NCBI GenBank assembly: GCA_007751475.1
Contig: CP036434.1
Location: forward strand, 7,321,524 to 7,385,523
Length of the DNA stretch: 64,000 bases
Origin: Saltatorellus ferox
Lineage (GTDB): Bacteria > Planctomycetota > UBA1135 > GCA-002686595
Reading direction: 5' to 3'
A program made the translations under genes and the position numbers. The notes below the pieces were generated by a model. The model saw only the letters and a list, made by a program, of their open reading frames with translations. It did no database searches and was not told where the DNA came from. Positions 16,249 to 25,468 of the stretch are shown piece by piece (within the stretch, counting starts at the first letter, position 1; every line of letters starts with the position of its first letter).

Positions 16249-17865
16249 TCAGTCCATGTGCGCGATCACGCGCTCATCGCCCATCTGCAGCTTCATCGCG
16301 ATGCGCTGGGACACCTTACCGAAGAGGTTCTCCCAGGTCCGGATGACGCCCTTCACGGAGACGCGGCGAACGAAGTCCACCGACTTCCAGTAGCGCATGC
16401 CGGAGAGCCCCTGGGCGTGCGCGTAGAGCTTCGCCTGCTCGGACACCATCCACTCGGAGTGGAGCATGTACATCACGAGGTAGACCTTCGAGAGCCAGCG
16501 CTGGCGAATCATCGGCTTGACGAAGCGCATCATCCAGCCGTTGCGGACGATGATCGGGAACAGCTTGTGCAGGTTCTCGATCTCGCGCTTGTTGTCGAAC
16601 TCGATGGACGACGTGCGGTTGAACTTGACCGGGAAGTCGTCGTACGCGGCGACCGCGTAGCCCATCTCCTTCGTCATGTCCTCGATGTCGAACATCGGGT
16701 ACGGCTGCATGATCGAAACCAGCGGGTGGTCGACCTTGCAACGGATGTTCAGCGCGACCGTCTCGAGTTCGTCCTCGAGGGACGCGCCGGGGCCGCCGAG
16801 CATGTTCAGGGAACCGAGGCGGATGCCGTACTTCTTGATCCAGCCAGCCGAGTCCTCGAGCTGCTTCAGCGTCGTGTTCTTGCGGAAGACGGCGTTGCGG
16901 ATGTACTCGTTGGCCGACTCGAAGGCGACGCGCGCGTAGACGCAGCCCGCCTTCTGCAGCTTCTCGATGTGATGCTCGCGCGTCATGTTCGCCATCAGGA
17001 TGACGTCGAACGGAAGGCCGATCTCCTTCGGGTACTTCTCGCAGAACTCATCCAGCCACTTGCCCGACAGGTTGAAGATGTCGTCGAGGAAGTGGATGAA
17101 CTTCAGGTTGTACTTCTCGCGGACGTGCTTGATCTCGGCGATCACGTGGTCGACCGAGCGCTTGCGCACGTACTTCGCGTTCGTGGTCGCGACGACCTTC
17201 TTCTTCAGCGCGTGGTGGAAGCAGAACGAGCAGTTCATCGGACAGCCGCGCTGGGTCACGAAGACCTTGCGATCGCTCTCGGCGTAGATCGAGCCGGCCT
17301 CGTAGACGACGTCGCGGTCTGGGAAGCCGAGGCTGTCGAGGTCCTGGATCGGCGGGCGCTGCGGGTTCTTGGCGATCTCGCCGGTCTGGCGGTTCCGCAC
17401 CCACATGTTCTGAACGAACGAGGGGTCCTCGCCCGCGGCGATCTTGTCGAGGTACTCGACGATCGCGAGTTCGCCCTCGCCGCGGCAGATCGCGTCGACG
17501 TGCTCGTTCATCTCGATCATCTCGGGACTGAACGTCGGGTGCGGACCGCCGAAGACGATCAGCGCCTTCGGGTACTCCTTGCGAATGCGCTTCGCGATGT
17601 CGAAGAAGTAGAGGTGCATCCCGGTCGTGACCGAGAAGCAAACCACGTCCGGAGCGTAGTCACCGATCTTCTTGATCCACTCTGCGTCGGGCAGGAACAG
17701 CGCCTTCGTCTGGTGGCCGGCGTCCTTGATCGAACGGCTGAGCCACATGATCCCTAGCATCTCCTGAGGCAGGTAGTCGTTGATGAAGAGGACCTTCATC
17801 GAACGCACGGGCGTGCGGGATTCGATCGCCGTGGCGGTCTGTGGGGACGACTCGGTGAGTGTCAT
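16249..17865 (-). CDS. B12-binding-domain radical SAM protein
   Basis: 538 residues from the ATG at 17865. A second ATG 22 codons on, at MKVLFIND, is an alternative start. The N-terminal cobalamin-binding-type Rossmann domain (about 23-150) contains DYAPDVVCFSVTTGMHLYF and the conserved IVFGGPHPTFSPE. A linker PPIQDLDSLGFPDRD precedes the radical SAM core, whose 4Fe-4S cluster motif is RGCPMNCSFCFHH (Cys208, Cys212, Cys215). The core continues with IHFLDDIFNLSGKWLDEFCE. This is the general architecture of methyltransferases and ring-forming enzymes that use B12 and SAM. The C-terminal 100 residues are family-specific. It may belong with the downstream glycosyltransferase, for example in surface-molecule modification, but that is only context. 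Confidence 0.85.
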   Translation of the reverse strand: MTLTESSPQTATAIESRTPVRSMKVLFINDYLPQEMLGIMWLSRSIKDAGHQTKALFLPDAEWIKKIGDYAPDVVCFSVTTGMHLYFFDIAKRIRKEYPKALIVFGGPHPTFSPEMIEMNEHVDAICRGEGELAIVEYLDKIAAGEDPSFVQNMWVRNRQTGEIAKNPQRPPIQDLDSLGFPDRDVVYEAGSIYAESDRKVFVTQRGCPMNCSFCFHHALKKKVVATTNAKYVRKRSVDHVIAEIKHVREKYNLKFIHFLDDIFNLSGKWLDEFCEKYPKEIGLPFDVILMANMTREHHIEKLQKAGCVYARVAFESANEYIRNAVFRKNTTLKQLEDSAGWIKKYGIRLGSLNMLGGPGASLEDELETVALNIRCKVDHPLVSIMQPYPMFDIEDMTKEMGYAVAAYDDFPVKFNRTSSIEFDNKREIENLHKLFPIIVRNGWMMRFVKPMIRQRWLSKVYLVMYMLHSEWMVSEQAKLYAHAQGLSGMRYWKSVDFVRRVSVKGVIRTWENLFGKVSQRIAMKLQMGDERVIAHMD

Positions 17866-18006
17866 GGGCGAAGCGTGGCTCGGAGGGAGAATCGGGGACC
17901 TCTGGCGACTGCGTGGCATCGGTCCTGCCCTTAGTTTATCGGCCTGCGGCGCGCGGGGGTCCACAGCCTCGATTTCCGCAGCGTCAGAATGAGCCGAAGA
18001 GAATCT

Positions 18007-19173
18007 TCATCTGACCCTCGCCGCCCCTTTCAGGAGCGCTTCCACCCGCCCGAACGTGATCTCGCGATCGAAGGAGCCGCTGCGGGCAAACCCTGCCTCG
18101 ACGAAGCGCTGGCCCAGTTCGGGATCTCTCAGAACCTTCTCCAGGGCGGCCTGGAGCTCCTCCGGCCGATCCGGGTCCACGAGAAGGCCATTCACGCCGT
18201 CCTCCACCACCTCCGGGTTGCCGCAGACGCCGCTGGCGATCATGGGCGTTCCGAGGGCCTGAACCTCCAGGAGCGTGTGCGAAAGACCCTCGTACTCGCT
18301 GTTCAGAACGAAGACGTCGGCGGCCCGGATATACATCGGGATTTCTCCGTGGGGCACGTTCCCGAGGAAGTGAACGCGCTCGGCCACGCCGAGGTCGGCG
18401 CTCAGCCGGCGCCATTCCGCCTCCATGTCCCCGTCGCCGGCGACCAGGAGGTGAACGCTCTCGTCCTTCAGAAGCGCGATCGCTCGGATGATCCCGTCGA
18501 CCCGCTTCCAGCCCATGAGCCGGCAGATCGACAGCACGTAGCGTCGGTCGCTCGCCAGCCCGAGGTCCGCCCGCGCTTCCTCGCGCGACTCCGGCACGTC
18601 GCTGGCCTTCGGCCCGTGATAGGCATTCAGCACGGTGACCGCCTTGTCCGGCGCCACGCCGTAGCTGTTCACGAGGATCCCGCGCAGGAACTCAGAGCAG
18701 CAAATGATCCGGGAACACATCCCCCACCAGCGCTTCTGCAGGAACCGCGCCAGGCCGACCTTCCAGCCGTAGCGCTTCCCCTGGAACTGAACGATGTTGT
18801 CGCCGTCGCACCAGCCTTTTCGATGGGCGATCTCCCACGAACCGTCGACCATGATCCGGATCACGACGGGGCGGAAGCGCAGGCGAGCCGCGAGCACGTG
18901 GAGGAGCGCGAGGTGCTCCTGGACGTAGACGACGTCCGCCCAGCCCGCGGCCTTCAGAACGGCCCAGAACGCCTTCAAATAGCGAATCGGGAGCGGCCCG
19001 CGCGAGATTGCCTGTACCGGGAACGGATAGCCCTGGGGCGCCGGATCCGAACAGAACGCAATGACCCGAACGTCGTGCCCGCGCTCCATGAGGAACCGGC
19101 CGACGCTCGGGACGTAGACGGCGGGCCCGCCCAGATCGGGCGGGAACACCGGGGATGTGATCAGGACGCGCAT
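18007..19173 (-). CDS. glycosyltransferase family 4 protein
   Basis: 388 residues with the GT-B fold. The N-terminal Gly-rich acceptor loop reads SPVFPPDLGGPAVYVPSVGR. The donor domain has YVLSICRLMGWKRVDGIIRA, VHFLGNVPHGEIPMYIRAAD and the E-x7-E signature VLNSEYEGLSHTLLEVQAL. It transfers a sugar from a nucleotide-activated donor; acceptor and sugar are unknown. It reads in the same direction as the radical SAM gene, with about 140 bp between them. Confidence 0.9.
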   Translation of the reverse strand: MRVLITSPVFPPDLGGPAVYVPSVGRFLMERGHDVRVIAFCSDPAPQGYPFPVQAISRGPLPIRYLKAFWAVLKAAGWADVVYVQEHLALLHVLAARLRFRPVVIRIMVDGSWEIAHRKGWCDGDNIVQFQGKRYGWKVGLARFLQKRWWGMCSRIICCSEFLRGILVNSYGVAPDKAVTVLNAYHGPKASDVPESREEARADLGLASDRRYVLSICRLMGWKRVDGIIRAIALLKDESVHLLVAGDGDMEAEWRRLSADLGVAERVHFLGNVPHGEIPMYIRAADVFVLNSEYEGLSHTLLEVQALGTPMIASGVCGNPEVVEDGVNGLLVDPDRPEELQAALEKVLRDPELGQRFVEAGFARSGSFDREITFGRVEALLKGAARVR

Positions 19174-19208
19174 GGGCGCCGAAGCTTACCCTGCGACGTG
19201 ATGAAGGG

Positions 19209-19688
19209 TCACGCCGCCATGAGCGTCGTGCCTTCGAAGAGCCACGCGCTGTCCGGCCCGGCTCCACTGTAGGCCCCGGGCGGGATCACGTCCTCGACGT
19301 CGAAGAGGTCCAGCGCCGCGCTCCGATCGAGACACGAAACGATGGCGTTCTGGAGATCTTCGGTCTTCGGCGGCTTCTCGAACCACTGCCGAACGCCGAT
19401 CACGAGGAGCCGCATCAGCTCGGTCCGGGTCCGGGGAGCCGAGACGACCAGGATCGGCACGTGCGCCAGGCGATCGATGCCGCGGATGACCTCGATGAGC
19501 TGCTCCCCCCAGGCGCCCGGCAGGTCGATGTCCGTGATGATCAGATCAATGTCTGGGTTGGCGCTGGCGCAGTCGAGGACGGCGATTCCGTCCTCGCACT
19601 GGAGCGGCATGTGGCCGAGATCCGCGACGAGCTGTGCATAGAACGCGCGGGTCTGGGGGTCGTTGTCGGCGATGAGTACCTTTTGCAT
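19209..19688 (-). CDS. stand-alone response-regulator receiver protein
   Basis: 159 residues from the ATG at 19688. A single CheY-like receiver domain is present: MQKVLIADNDPQTRAFYAQL supplies the acidic pocket, the phospho-acceptor Asp is in DLIITDIDLPGAW, the switch Ser is in ILVVSAPRTR and the conserved Lys is in VRQWFEKPPKTED. About 35 residues follow without an output domain. It would signal through a partner protein. No histidine kinase is adjacent; the nearest is at 38 kb. Confidence 0.85.
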   Translation of the reverse strand: MQKVLIADNDPQTRAFYAQLVADLGHMPLQCEDGIAVLDCASANPDIDLIITDIDLPGAWGEQLIEVIRGIDRLAHVPILVVSAPRTRTELMRLLVIGVRQWFEKPPKTEDLQNAIVSCLDRSAALDLFDVEDVIPPGAYSGAGPDSAWLFEGTTLMAA

Positions 19689-19916
19689 GGGCGAGCGACG
19701 GCCGCAGGATTGCGGGTCGTTTTCCTCCGTGAAGGAAGAGATCGACGCGGGCATGGGGGTCCCCCGCAAAGGAAGTTGCTTTTAGGCCCATTCTCTCAGG
19801 GTGCGCCACTCGGGGCGTCTCAACCTGGCCCTCTGCCCCCTGACCGAACTCCAAGGGTCGGATTCGCCCACACCAACGCGCCCACGAACCGCTCCGCCAA
19901 GTAGTTTCCCCCGCCC

Positions 19917-21293
19917 ATGACTCCCCAAGACTGGTTCCCCCAATCCTGGCGCACCCGCCCGGCCGCCCAGGCCCCGCCCTACGAGGACGAGGCCGCGGTC
20001 CAGCGGGCCACGGATACCCTCGCCAGCCTCCCGCCCCTCGTGACGAGCTGGGAGATCGAGCGCCTCAAGTCCCTTCTGGCCGAGGCCCAGGAAGGCAAGC
20101 GCTTCGTCCTCCAGGGCGGCGACTGCGCCGAGACCGTCGCGGACTGCCGCCCGGAGCCGATCGCCGACAAGCTCAAGATCCTGCTCCAGATGTCCCTCGT
20201 GCTCGTCCACGGGCTGCGCCGGCCCGTCGTGCGCATCGGGCGCTTCGCGGGCCAATATGCCAAGCCCCGGTCGCAGTACATCGAGACGCGCATCGTCGAT
20301 GGCAAAGAGGTCACCCTGCCGAGCTACTTCGGCGACCTCGTGAACCGCGTCGGCTTCACCGCCGAGGAGCGTCGCCCCGATCCGGCGAACCTCGTCGCCG
20401 GCTTCCACCACGCCGCGCTGACGCTCAACTTCATCCGCGCTCTCGTGGACGGCGGCTTCGCCGACCTCCACCACCCCCACCAGTGGGACCTCGCGTTCAC
20501 GCGCGAGGCCGCGCTCTCCGCGGAGCTGCGCGCCGAGTACGAGCGCATGTCGCAGAACCTCAGCGACGGCATGCACCTCATGGAAGCGCTCGGCGAAGCG
20601 CGCATCGAGGAACTCACGCGCGTCGAGTTCTTCACGAGCCACGAGGGCCTCAATCTCCCCTACGAGAGCGCCCTCACGCGTGAAGTCCCCCGCCGCCCCG
20701 GCCACTACAACCTCTCCACGCACCTCCCGTGGATCGGCGAGCGCACGCGCGCCCTCGACGGGGCCCACGTCGAGTTCTTCCGCGGCCTGCGCAACCCGGT
20801 CGGCGTCAAGCTCGGCCCCAAGACCACCGCGGACGACGTGCGCCAGCTCATCGAGACGCTCAACCCCGAGGACGAGCCCGGCCGCCTGATCTTCATCACG
20901 CGCATGGGCGCGAAGCACGTGGAGAACGAGCTGCCTCGCCTCCTCGAAGCCGCCGGGCGCCATCGCGTGCTCTGGATCTGCGACCCGATGCACGGCAACA
21001 CCCACTCGACGGCCAGCGGCATCAAGACGCGCTCGTTCGACGCCATCCTGGAAGACCTCGAGCGGACCCAGGACGTCCACTCGCGCGCGGGCACCTGGCT
21101 CGGCGGCGTCCACTTCGAGCTGACCGGCCAGGACGTCACCGAGTGCGTCGGCGGCGCGGCCGGGCTCTCCGAGGAAGGCCTCGAGGCCAACTACGCGAGC
21201 CCCTGCGACCCGCGCCTCAACTACCAGCAGTCCCTGGAGCTGGCGTTCCTCCTGGCCCGACGGATGCGCGGACAGGATCGCGGACAGGGGTGA
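19917..21293 (+). CDS. 3-deoxy-7-phosphoheptulonate synthase, type II
   Basis: 458 residues, the usual length of class II (plant/Mycobacterium-type) DAHP synthases. Landmarks are FVLQGGDCAETVADCRPEPI (metal-ligand Cys), VVRIGRFAGQYAKPRS, LPSYFGDLVNR, the FFTSHEGLNLPYESALTR segment, and LWICDPMHGNTHSTASGIKT with LGGVHFELTGQDVTECVGG. It condenses PEP and erythrose-4-phosphate, the first step of the shikimate pathway. Such genes are named aroG, aroF or phzC in different organisms, so I give no symbol. No other aromatic-biosynthesis gene lies nearby. Confidence 0.95.
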   Translation: MTPQDWFPQSWRTRPAAQAPPYEDEAAVQRATDTLASLPPLVTSWEIERLKSLLAEAQEGKRFVLQGGDCAETVADCRPEPIADKLKILLQMSLVLVHGLRRPVVRIGRFAGQYAKPRSQYIETRIVDGKEVTLPSYFGDLVNRVGFTAEERRPDPANLVAGFHHAALTLNFIRALVDGGFADLHHPHQWDLAFTREAALSAELRAEYERMSQNLSDGMHLMEALGEARIEELTRVEFFTSHEGLNLPYESALTREVPRRPGHYNLSTHLPWIGERTRALDGAHVEFFRGLRNPVGVKLGPKTTADDVRQLIETLNPEDEPGRLIFITRMGAKHVENELPRLLEAAGRHRVLWICDPMHGNTHSTASGIKTRSFDAILEDLERTQDVHSRAGTWLGGVHFELTGQDVTECVGGAAGLSEEGLEANYASPCDPRLNYQQSLELAFLLARRMRGQDRGQG

Positions 21294-21342
21294 AGGCTCA
21301 AGCTCTTTCCGGTCGGCCTCCGATAGTGCGGAGGTCCCGGAC

Positions 21343-24300
21343 ATGGTCCTGTCCCCACGCCTCACCTTTCTCTTCCCTGCCCTGCTCACCCTTCTGACGG
21401 GCGCTCGCGCCGTCGCCCTCCCCCAGGGCGCGACGCGCGAGGACCGCGCCAGCGTCGCCGGGCTCGAGGCCTTCACCGCCGGCGCCCAGCTCGACGAGCT
21501 CCCGCGCTCGGTCGACCTGCGGCCACTTCTCCCCGCCGTCGGCCGCCAGACGATGAACGACTGCGCGGCCTGGGCGTTCGGCTACGCGGGCCGAACCTAC
21601 CTGGAAGCGCTGGACCAGGGCTGGAAGCCGGACTCGCCCGAGCGGATCTTCTCGCCGACGTTCATCTACAACCAGGTGAACCAGGGCGTGGACGGCGGCA
21701 GCCGCGTCGACCGCGTGCTCGATCTCTTGCTCAAGCAGGGCGCCGCGACGCTCGCGACCGCGCCGTACCTCGCGAAGGACTTCACGACTCCGCCGCCCGC
21801 CGAGGCCGCCGCCGAGGCCGAGGTCTTCCGCATCGCGAGCTTCGGTTTGCTGCCCGCCGGACCTGACATCCGCGCCGCGCTCGCCGAAGGCCATATCGTC
21901 ATGTGCTGCGTGCGCACGAACCCGGTGTTCAGCTCGGGCCGCTACCCCGTCTACACCGCCGCCGATCACGAGCGCGGTCGCGCGGCCCGCCGCGCCGACC
22001 AGCCCCACGGCTTCCACGCCATGGCCATCGTCGGCTACAGCGACGACCGCGAGGCGTTCCTCTTCATGAACTCGTGGGGCCAGGACTGGGGCGACCGGGG
22101 ATTCGTGTGGGTCGGCTACGACGCCGCGCAGACGTTCAACCAGAACGGCGCGACCGAGGAACTCGTCGACTTCGCCGTGGTGATGATCGATCGCCGCGAG
22201 CCCGTGGCGAGGTCCGAGAAGGGCTACGAGGTGCTCGACTTCCAGGAGCTGCAGGCGGTCTGCACCGGCGCGTTCTCCGGCTACGATCCCGCGGCCGAGG
22301 CGGGAGCGTATCGCTACACAGTTTCTTTGCGCGGTCCCGCGGCGCTGATGGCGAACCTCGCGAGCGTCGAGTGGACCGTGCCCGGACCCGATGGCGATCG
22401 AACGGTCTCCACGGAGTCCGCGGACTCCGGCTTCCGGGTCAGCGGCCGTAGCCACACGCCGACGATCCACGTCGAGGGCACGGCTCGGATGAAGGCGGGG
22501 CATGCGGCGACGGTGCGCGTGGACGTGAAGCTCCAGGAGACCGCGCGACGGTCGCTCGCCTTGGATCGCGTCGACTCGTTCCACGACTCCACCGCGGGCG
22601 GAGACCTCTGGCGCTGGACCCTGCTTCCGCGCATGAGCGACGCGGACTGGCGGGACCTCGTTCGGATCGAGTGGAGCGTGGACGCCGGTTCCAATCTGAA
22701 GGCGCCGGCGACCTACGTGCACGACGGCGGGCTGCCGCCCGCTTGGACCATGGCCAGCACGGTGATGCCGAGCTTTCGCTCCCCGAAGCCCGCGGCGGGC
22801 AGCGCCTACCTGAGCTTCCGCGATGGATCGCGCCATGAACTCGCGTTCCCGACCTCTGCCTTCACCGACCCCGTACGCAAGGAACTCCTGGAAGAGGTCG
22901 TCTGGCGTCCGGTCGGCGTCGACGGCGATCGTAGCTGGTACTTCTACGAGCTGCGCATCCGCTATCCCGAGGCGTGGGCGGACAACCTGCTCGGCATCTC
23001 GGTGGAGACCGGCAACCAGACCGACTGGATCTCGCGGGAAGCCGCCGCCGTCGACGGCCCCGGGCCGCGCATGCACGTCCTGCACGGCTTCGCGAAGCGT
23101 CCGTTCTCCACCTACGGCCGCGCCAGCTTCCGGACGCGCCACCCGCGGCTCGGCTCAACGACCCCAGTCATGAACAGCCGGATCATCGACTTCGGCGACG
23201 ACGTGGCCTGGGAGATCCCGACGCTGGCGAAGCCCGAAGTGCTCGTGAAGGGACGCGGCTACGGCATCGAGTCGCGCGATCGCTACGTCGGCGAGGTCGA
23301 TGGAAAGCCCGTGTGGGCCTTCGAGGTCTACGTCGATGGAACGGCGAACATGATGGCCATCGAAGAGCTGACGTGGACGATCGGGGACAAGGTCACCGCG
23401 TTCAGCCGCGAGAACGAGAGCCCCCTCGACGGCTACGTCCTCGAGCATCGCTCTTCCCAACCCTTCGACGCGGTCGCCGACTGCACGCTCTGGGACGGGC
23501 AGACGTTCCAGCTCAGGCGAACGGTGCAGCCCTTCGCGCCCCGGAACAGCGCGCTGGCCCTCGACCTGACGGACGTCACGCCGGCCGAACTCCAGGAGCG
23601 AGCCCCGGACCGCGTGCTCGGCGAGGTCCAGCTCGCCGGCCAGGAAGCGGACCTCGCCACCGTTCGGGAGATCGTCGGCTACAGCCGACGCGCCTGGGGC
23701 GGCGTGCTCCCCACCCAGGTCGCGCTCATCGACTACAACCTGTTGCCGGAGGGCACGCTGGGCAAGATCGAGGTCCCGCGTGATCTCGAAACCACGTTCG
23801 TGCTGCATGCGGACGACGGGAGCGCGATCGCCCTCGAAGTGAAGCCCCACGCGCTGAGCCCCGCGCCGGCGATGCCGCGCTTCCAGCTCCTCGCGCGCGA
23901 GCGCTTCGCTGGCTTCGGGCCCGAAGGTCCGACGTGGAACGTGGAGCTGGACGTTCGCGGCGAAGAAGCGTTCCTCGATCAGCTCGAGAGCATCGACTGG
24001 TCGGCCGTCGCGGTGGAGGACCACGCCCCGTGCGGCGCCCCCGTCGCGGAAGCCGCGCTTCGCCGTGCGACGCTCACGGTGGACCGACCCGTCCGAGTCC
24101 GCGCGCGACTGCACTTCGCCGCGGGCAACGATCTCGAACCGCTGGAGGTCTCCGCCCCCGTGCTGACCTTCAGCCGTCGTGCCCGCGGCGATCTGCGGGT
24201 CGTCGTCGACCGCGGCTGGATCTGGGACCCGATCGAGCGCTACGGCCCTGGCGTCAATCCGGCGTCGATCCACTGGCCCAGCACTCCGTACCGAATGCGC

Positions 24301-25206
24301 ATCGAAGGCGCGCCGTCGCTCCTCGCCGAAGTGGCGTCCGTGCGCTGGCTGGCGCGCGATGCCTGGCAGGAGCGGTCCGCCCGGAAGAAAGGCGAGCCCT
24401 TGCCCGAGCCGGTGGCGCACGCGAGCCCCGGCGAGACCCGCGCGCTCGGCTTCGAGTGGCGCACCGAGCAGAACCCGGACCAGAACTCGCGCAACGTGAC
24501 GCCGGAACTCGTCATGCACGATGGCAGCACCCGCCAGTTCGCCACCTTCGAGCTGGTCGACGGCATGGAGGCCGTGGACCGAAGGCAGCCCGTGCCCGTG
24601 GCGCAGATGCGCGACTGGGGGATCGTCGATGGCCAGCGAAGGAGCCTCCTGATCGCCGGCGTCCCGGACCCCGACTGGGCGACGCGCCTTCTGCGCGCCA
24701 CCTTCTCGGCCAGCGTGCCCCTCGTCCCCTTCGGTGGACTTCCCGAGGCGGCCCTGGAGCGCCCGATCGCGCGCCGGGCGTTCCTGGTGGATCGACCCGG
24801 GCAGATCGATGGCCTGCAGCTCCGTCATCGCCAGAAGGACGCGGGCGGCTTCGACGAATCGACCGAGACGCTGCGCACGCCCGCGACCTTCGCACTCGCC
24901 GCCCCCATCGAGGAGCCGAGCGTCCGCCTGGTAGAGTCCCCCGAGGACGGCGGCACCTTCTGGTACCTCAGCGTCGCGGCCCCCGAGAGCCTCCTGGCAC
25001 GAACACGAAGCGTGCGCTGGACGCTGAGCTGGGGCGCGGCGACCTCGGAGTACGTCGTCGACCGGATCGGAGAGCGGAGCGACGCCTTCGAGCTACGGAT
25101 CGCGGGCGAGCGCCCGAGCACGATCGAAGGGGTTCTGCTGGATCCTTCGGGAGCCACCATCGGAACGGCGCGCGCCATGTCTTCGCCAGCACCCCCCAAC
25201 CGCTAG
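21343..25206 (+). CDS. secreted papain-like (C1) peptidase with about eight pYEATS-like repeats
   Basis: 1287 residues. A signal peptide spans about 1-26. The papain-fold domain (about 55-290) has all landmarks: RQTMNDCAAWAFGYAGRTYL (nucleophile Cys), DQPHGFHAMAIVGYSDD (His) and FLFMNSWGQDWGDRGFVWVG (Asn and Trp). From about residue 320 the protein repeats a roughly 110-residue beta-rich unit with the pattern of prokaryotic YEATS domains (an L-x-G/P lead, then a V-E-W-T strand). Unit starts lie near residues 324 (YRYTVSLRGPAALMANLASV), 422, 532, 656, 865 (TWNVELDVRGEEAFLDQLES), 983, 1100 and 1206, with a degenerate one possible near 760. The peptidase call is strong. The pYEATS assignment rests on pattern recognition. 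Confidence 0.85.
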   Translation: MVLSPRLTFLFPALLTLLTGARAVALPQGATREDRASVAGLEAFTAGAQLDELPRSVDLRPLLPAVGRQTMNDCAAWAFGYAGRTYLEALDQGWKPDSPERIFSPTFIYNQVNQGVDGGSRVDRVLDLLLKQGAATLATAPYLAKDFTTPPPAEAAAEAEVFRIASFGLLPAGPDIRAALAEGHIVMCCVRTNPVFSSGRYPVYTAADHERGRAARRADQPHGFHAMAIVGYSDDREAFLFMNSWGQDWGDRGFVWVGYDAAQTFNQNGATEELVDFAVVMIDRREPVARSEKGYEVLDFQELQAVCTGAFSGYDPAAEAGAYRYTVSLRGPAALMANLASVEWTVPGPDGDRTVSTESADSGFRVSGRSHTPTIHVEGTARMKAGHAATVRVDVKLQETARRSLALDRVDSFHDSTAGGDLWRWTLLPRMSDADWRDLVRIEWSVDAGSNLKAPATYVHDGGLPPAWTMASTVMPSFRSPKPAAGSAYLSFRDGSRHELAFPTSAFTDPVRKELLEEVVWRPVGVDGDRSWYFYELRIRYPEAWADNLLGISVETGNQTDWISREAAAVDGPGPRMHVLHGFAKRPFSTYGRASFRTRHPRLGSTTPVMNSRIIDFGDDVAWEIPTLAKPEVLVKGRGYGIESRDRYVGEVDGKPVWAFEVYVDGTANMMAIEELTWTIGDKVTAFSRENESPLDGYVLEHRSSQPFDAVADCTLWDGQTFQLRRTVQPFAPRNSALALDLTDVTPAELQERAPDRVLGEVQLAGQEADLATVREIVGYSRRAWGGVLPTQVALIDYNLLPEGTLGKIEVPRDLETTFVLHADDGSAIALEVKPHALSPAPAMPRFQLLARERFAGFGPEGPTWNVELDVRGEEAFLDQLESIDWSAVAVEDHAPCGAPVAEAALRRATLTVDRPVRVRARLHFAAGNDLEPLEVSAPVLTFSRRARGDLRVVVDRGWIWDPIERYGPGVNPASIHWPSTPYRMRIEGAPSLLAEVASVRWLARDAWQERSARKKGEPLPEPVAHASPGETRALGFEWRTEQNPDQNSRNVTPELVMHDGSTRQFATFELVDGMEAVDRRQPVPVAQMRDWGIVDGQRRSLLIAGVPDPDWATRLLRATFSASVPLVPFGGLPEAALERPIARRAFLVDRPGQIDGLQLRHRQKDAGGFDESTETLRTPATFALAAPIEEPSVRLVESPEDGGTFWYLSVAAPESLLARTRSVRWTLSWGAATSEYVVDRIGERSDAFELRIAGERPSTIEGVLLDPSGATIGTARAMSSPAPPNR

Positions 25207-25468
25207 AGCCGCTCACGGCGCGGTTCCCTTCCGCGGAAGACTGTGACCGTTCGGGAGGTGGCTCACCGCGCGCGAAAACCAGTGGTTGGCAGCCCGCGCC
25301 ATGCTCGCCACCCCCTGGAGGGGCGCGGTCCACCAGGTCACTGGCAGGGCCGCCATCAGGCCTCCATTGGGCCCGCCGGGCGATCGCGGGATCTCGAATC
25401 AGGCTGTAACGCTCGGCAGGTTACGCGGATGAGCAGGGGGAACGAGTCTCTACCCGACCCCTACTGCT

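Noticed and set aside
15259..17757. Long plus-strand frames over the TPR and radical SAM genes.
   Set aside because: The minus-strand genes carry clear motifs (TPR repeats; CxxxCxxC with a B12-binding domain); the plus frames do not.
19782..21476. A 564-codon open frame on the minus strand antisense to the DAHP synthase gene.
   Set aside because: It is a shadow produced by high GC and codon bias; the DAHP synthase on the plus strand has full family similarity and the antisense product resembles nothing.
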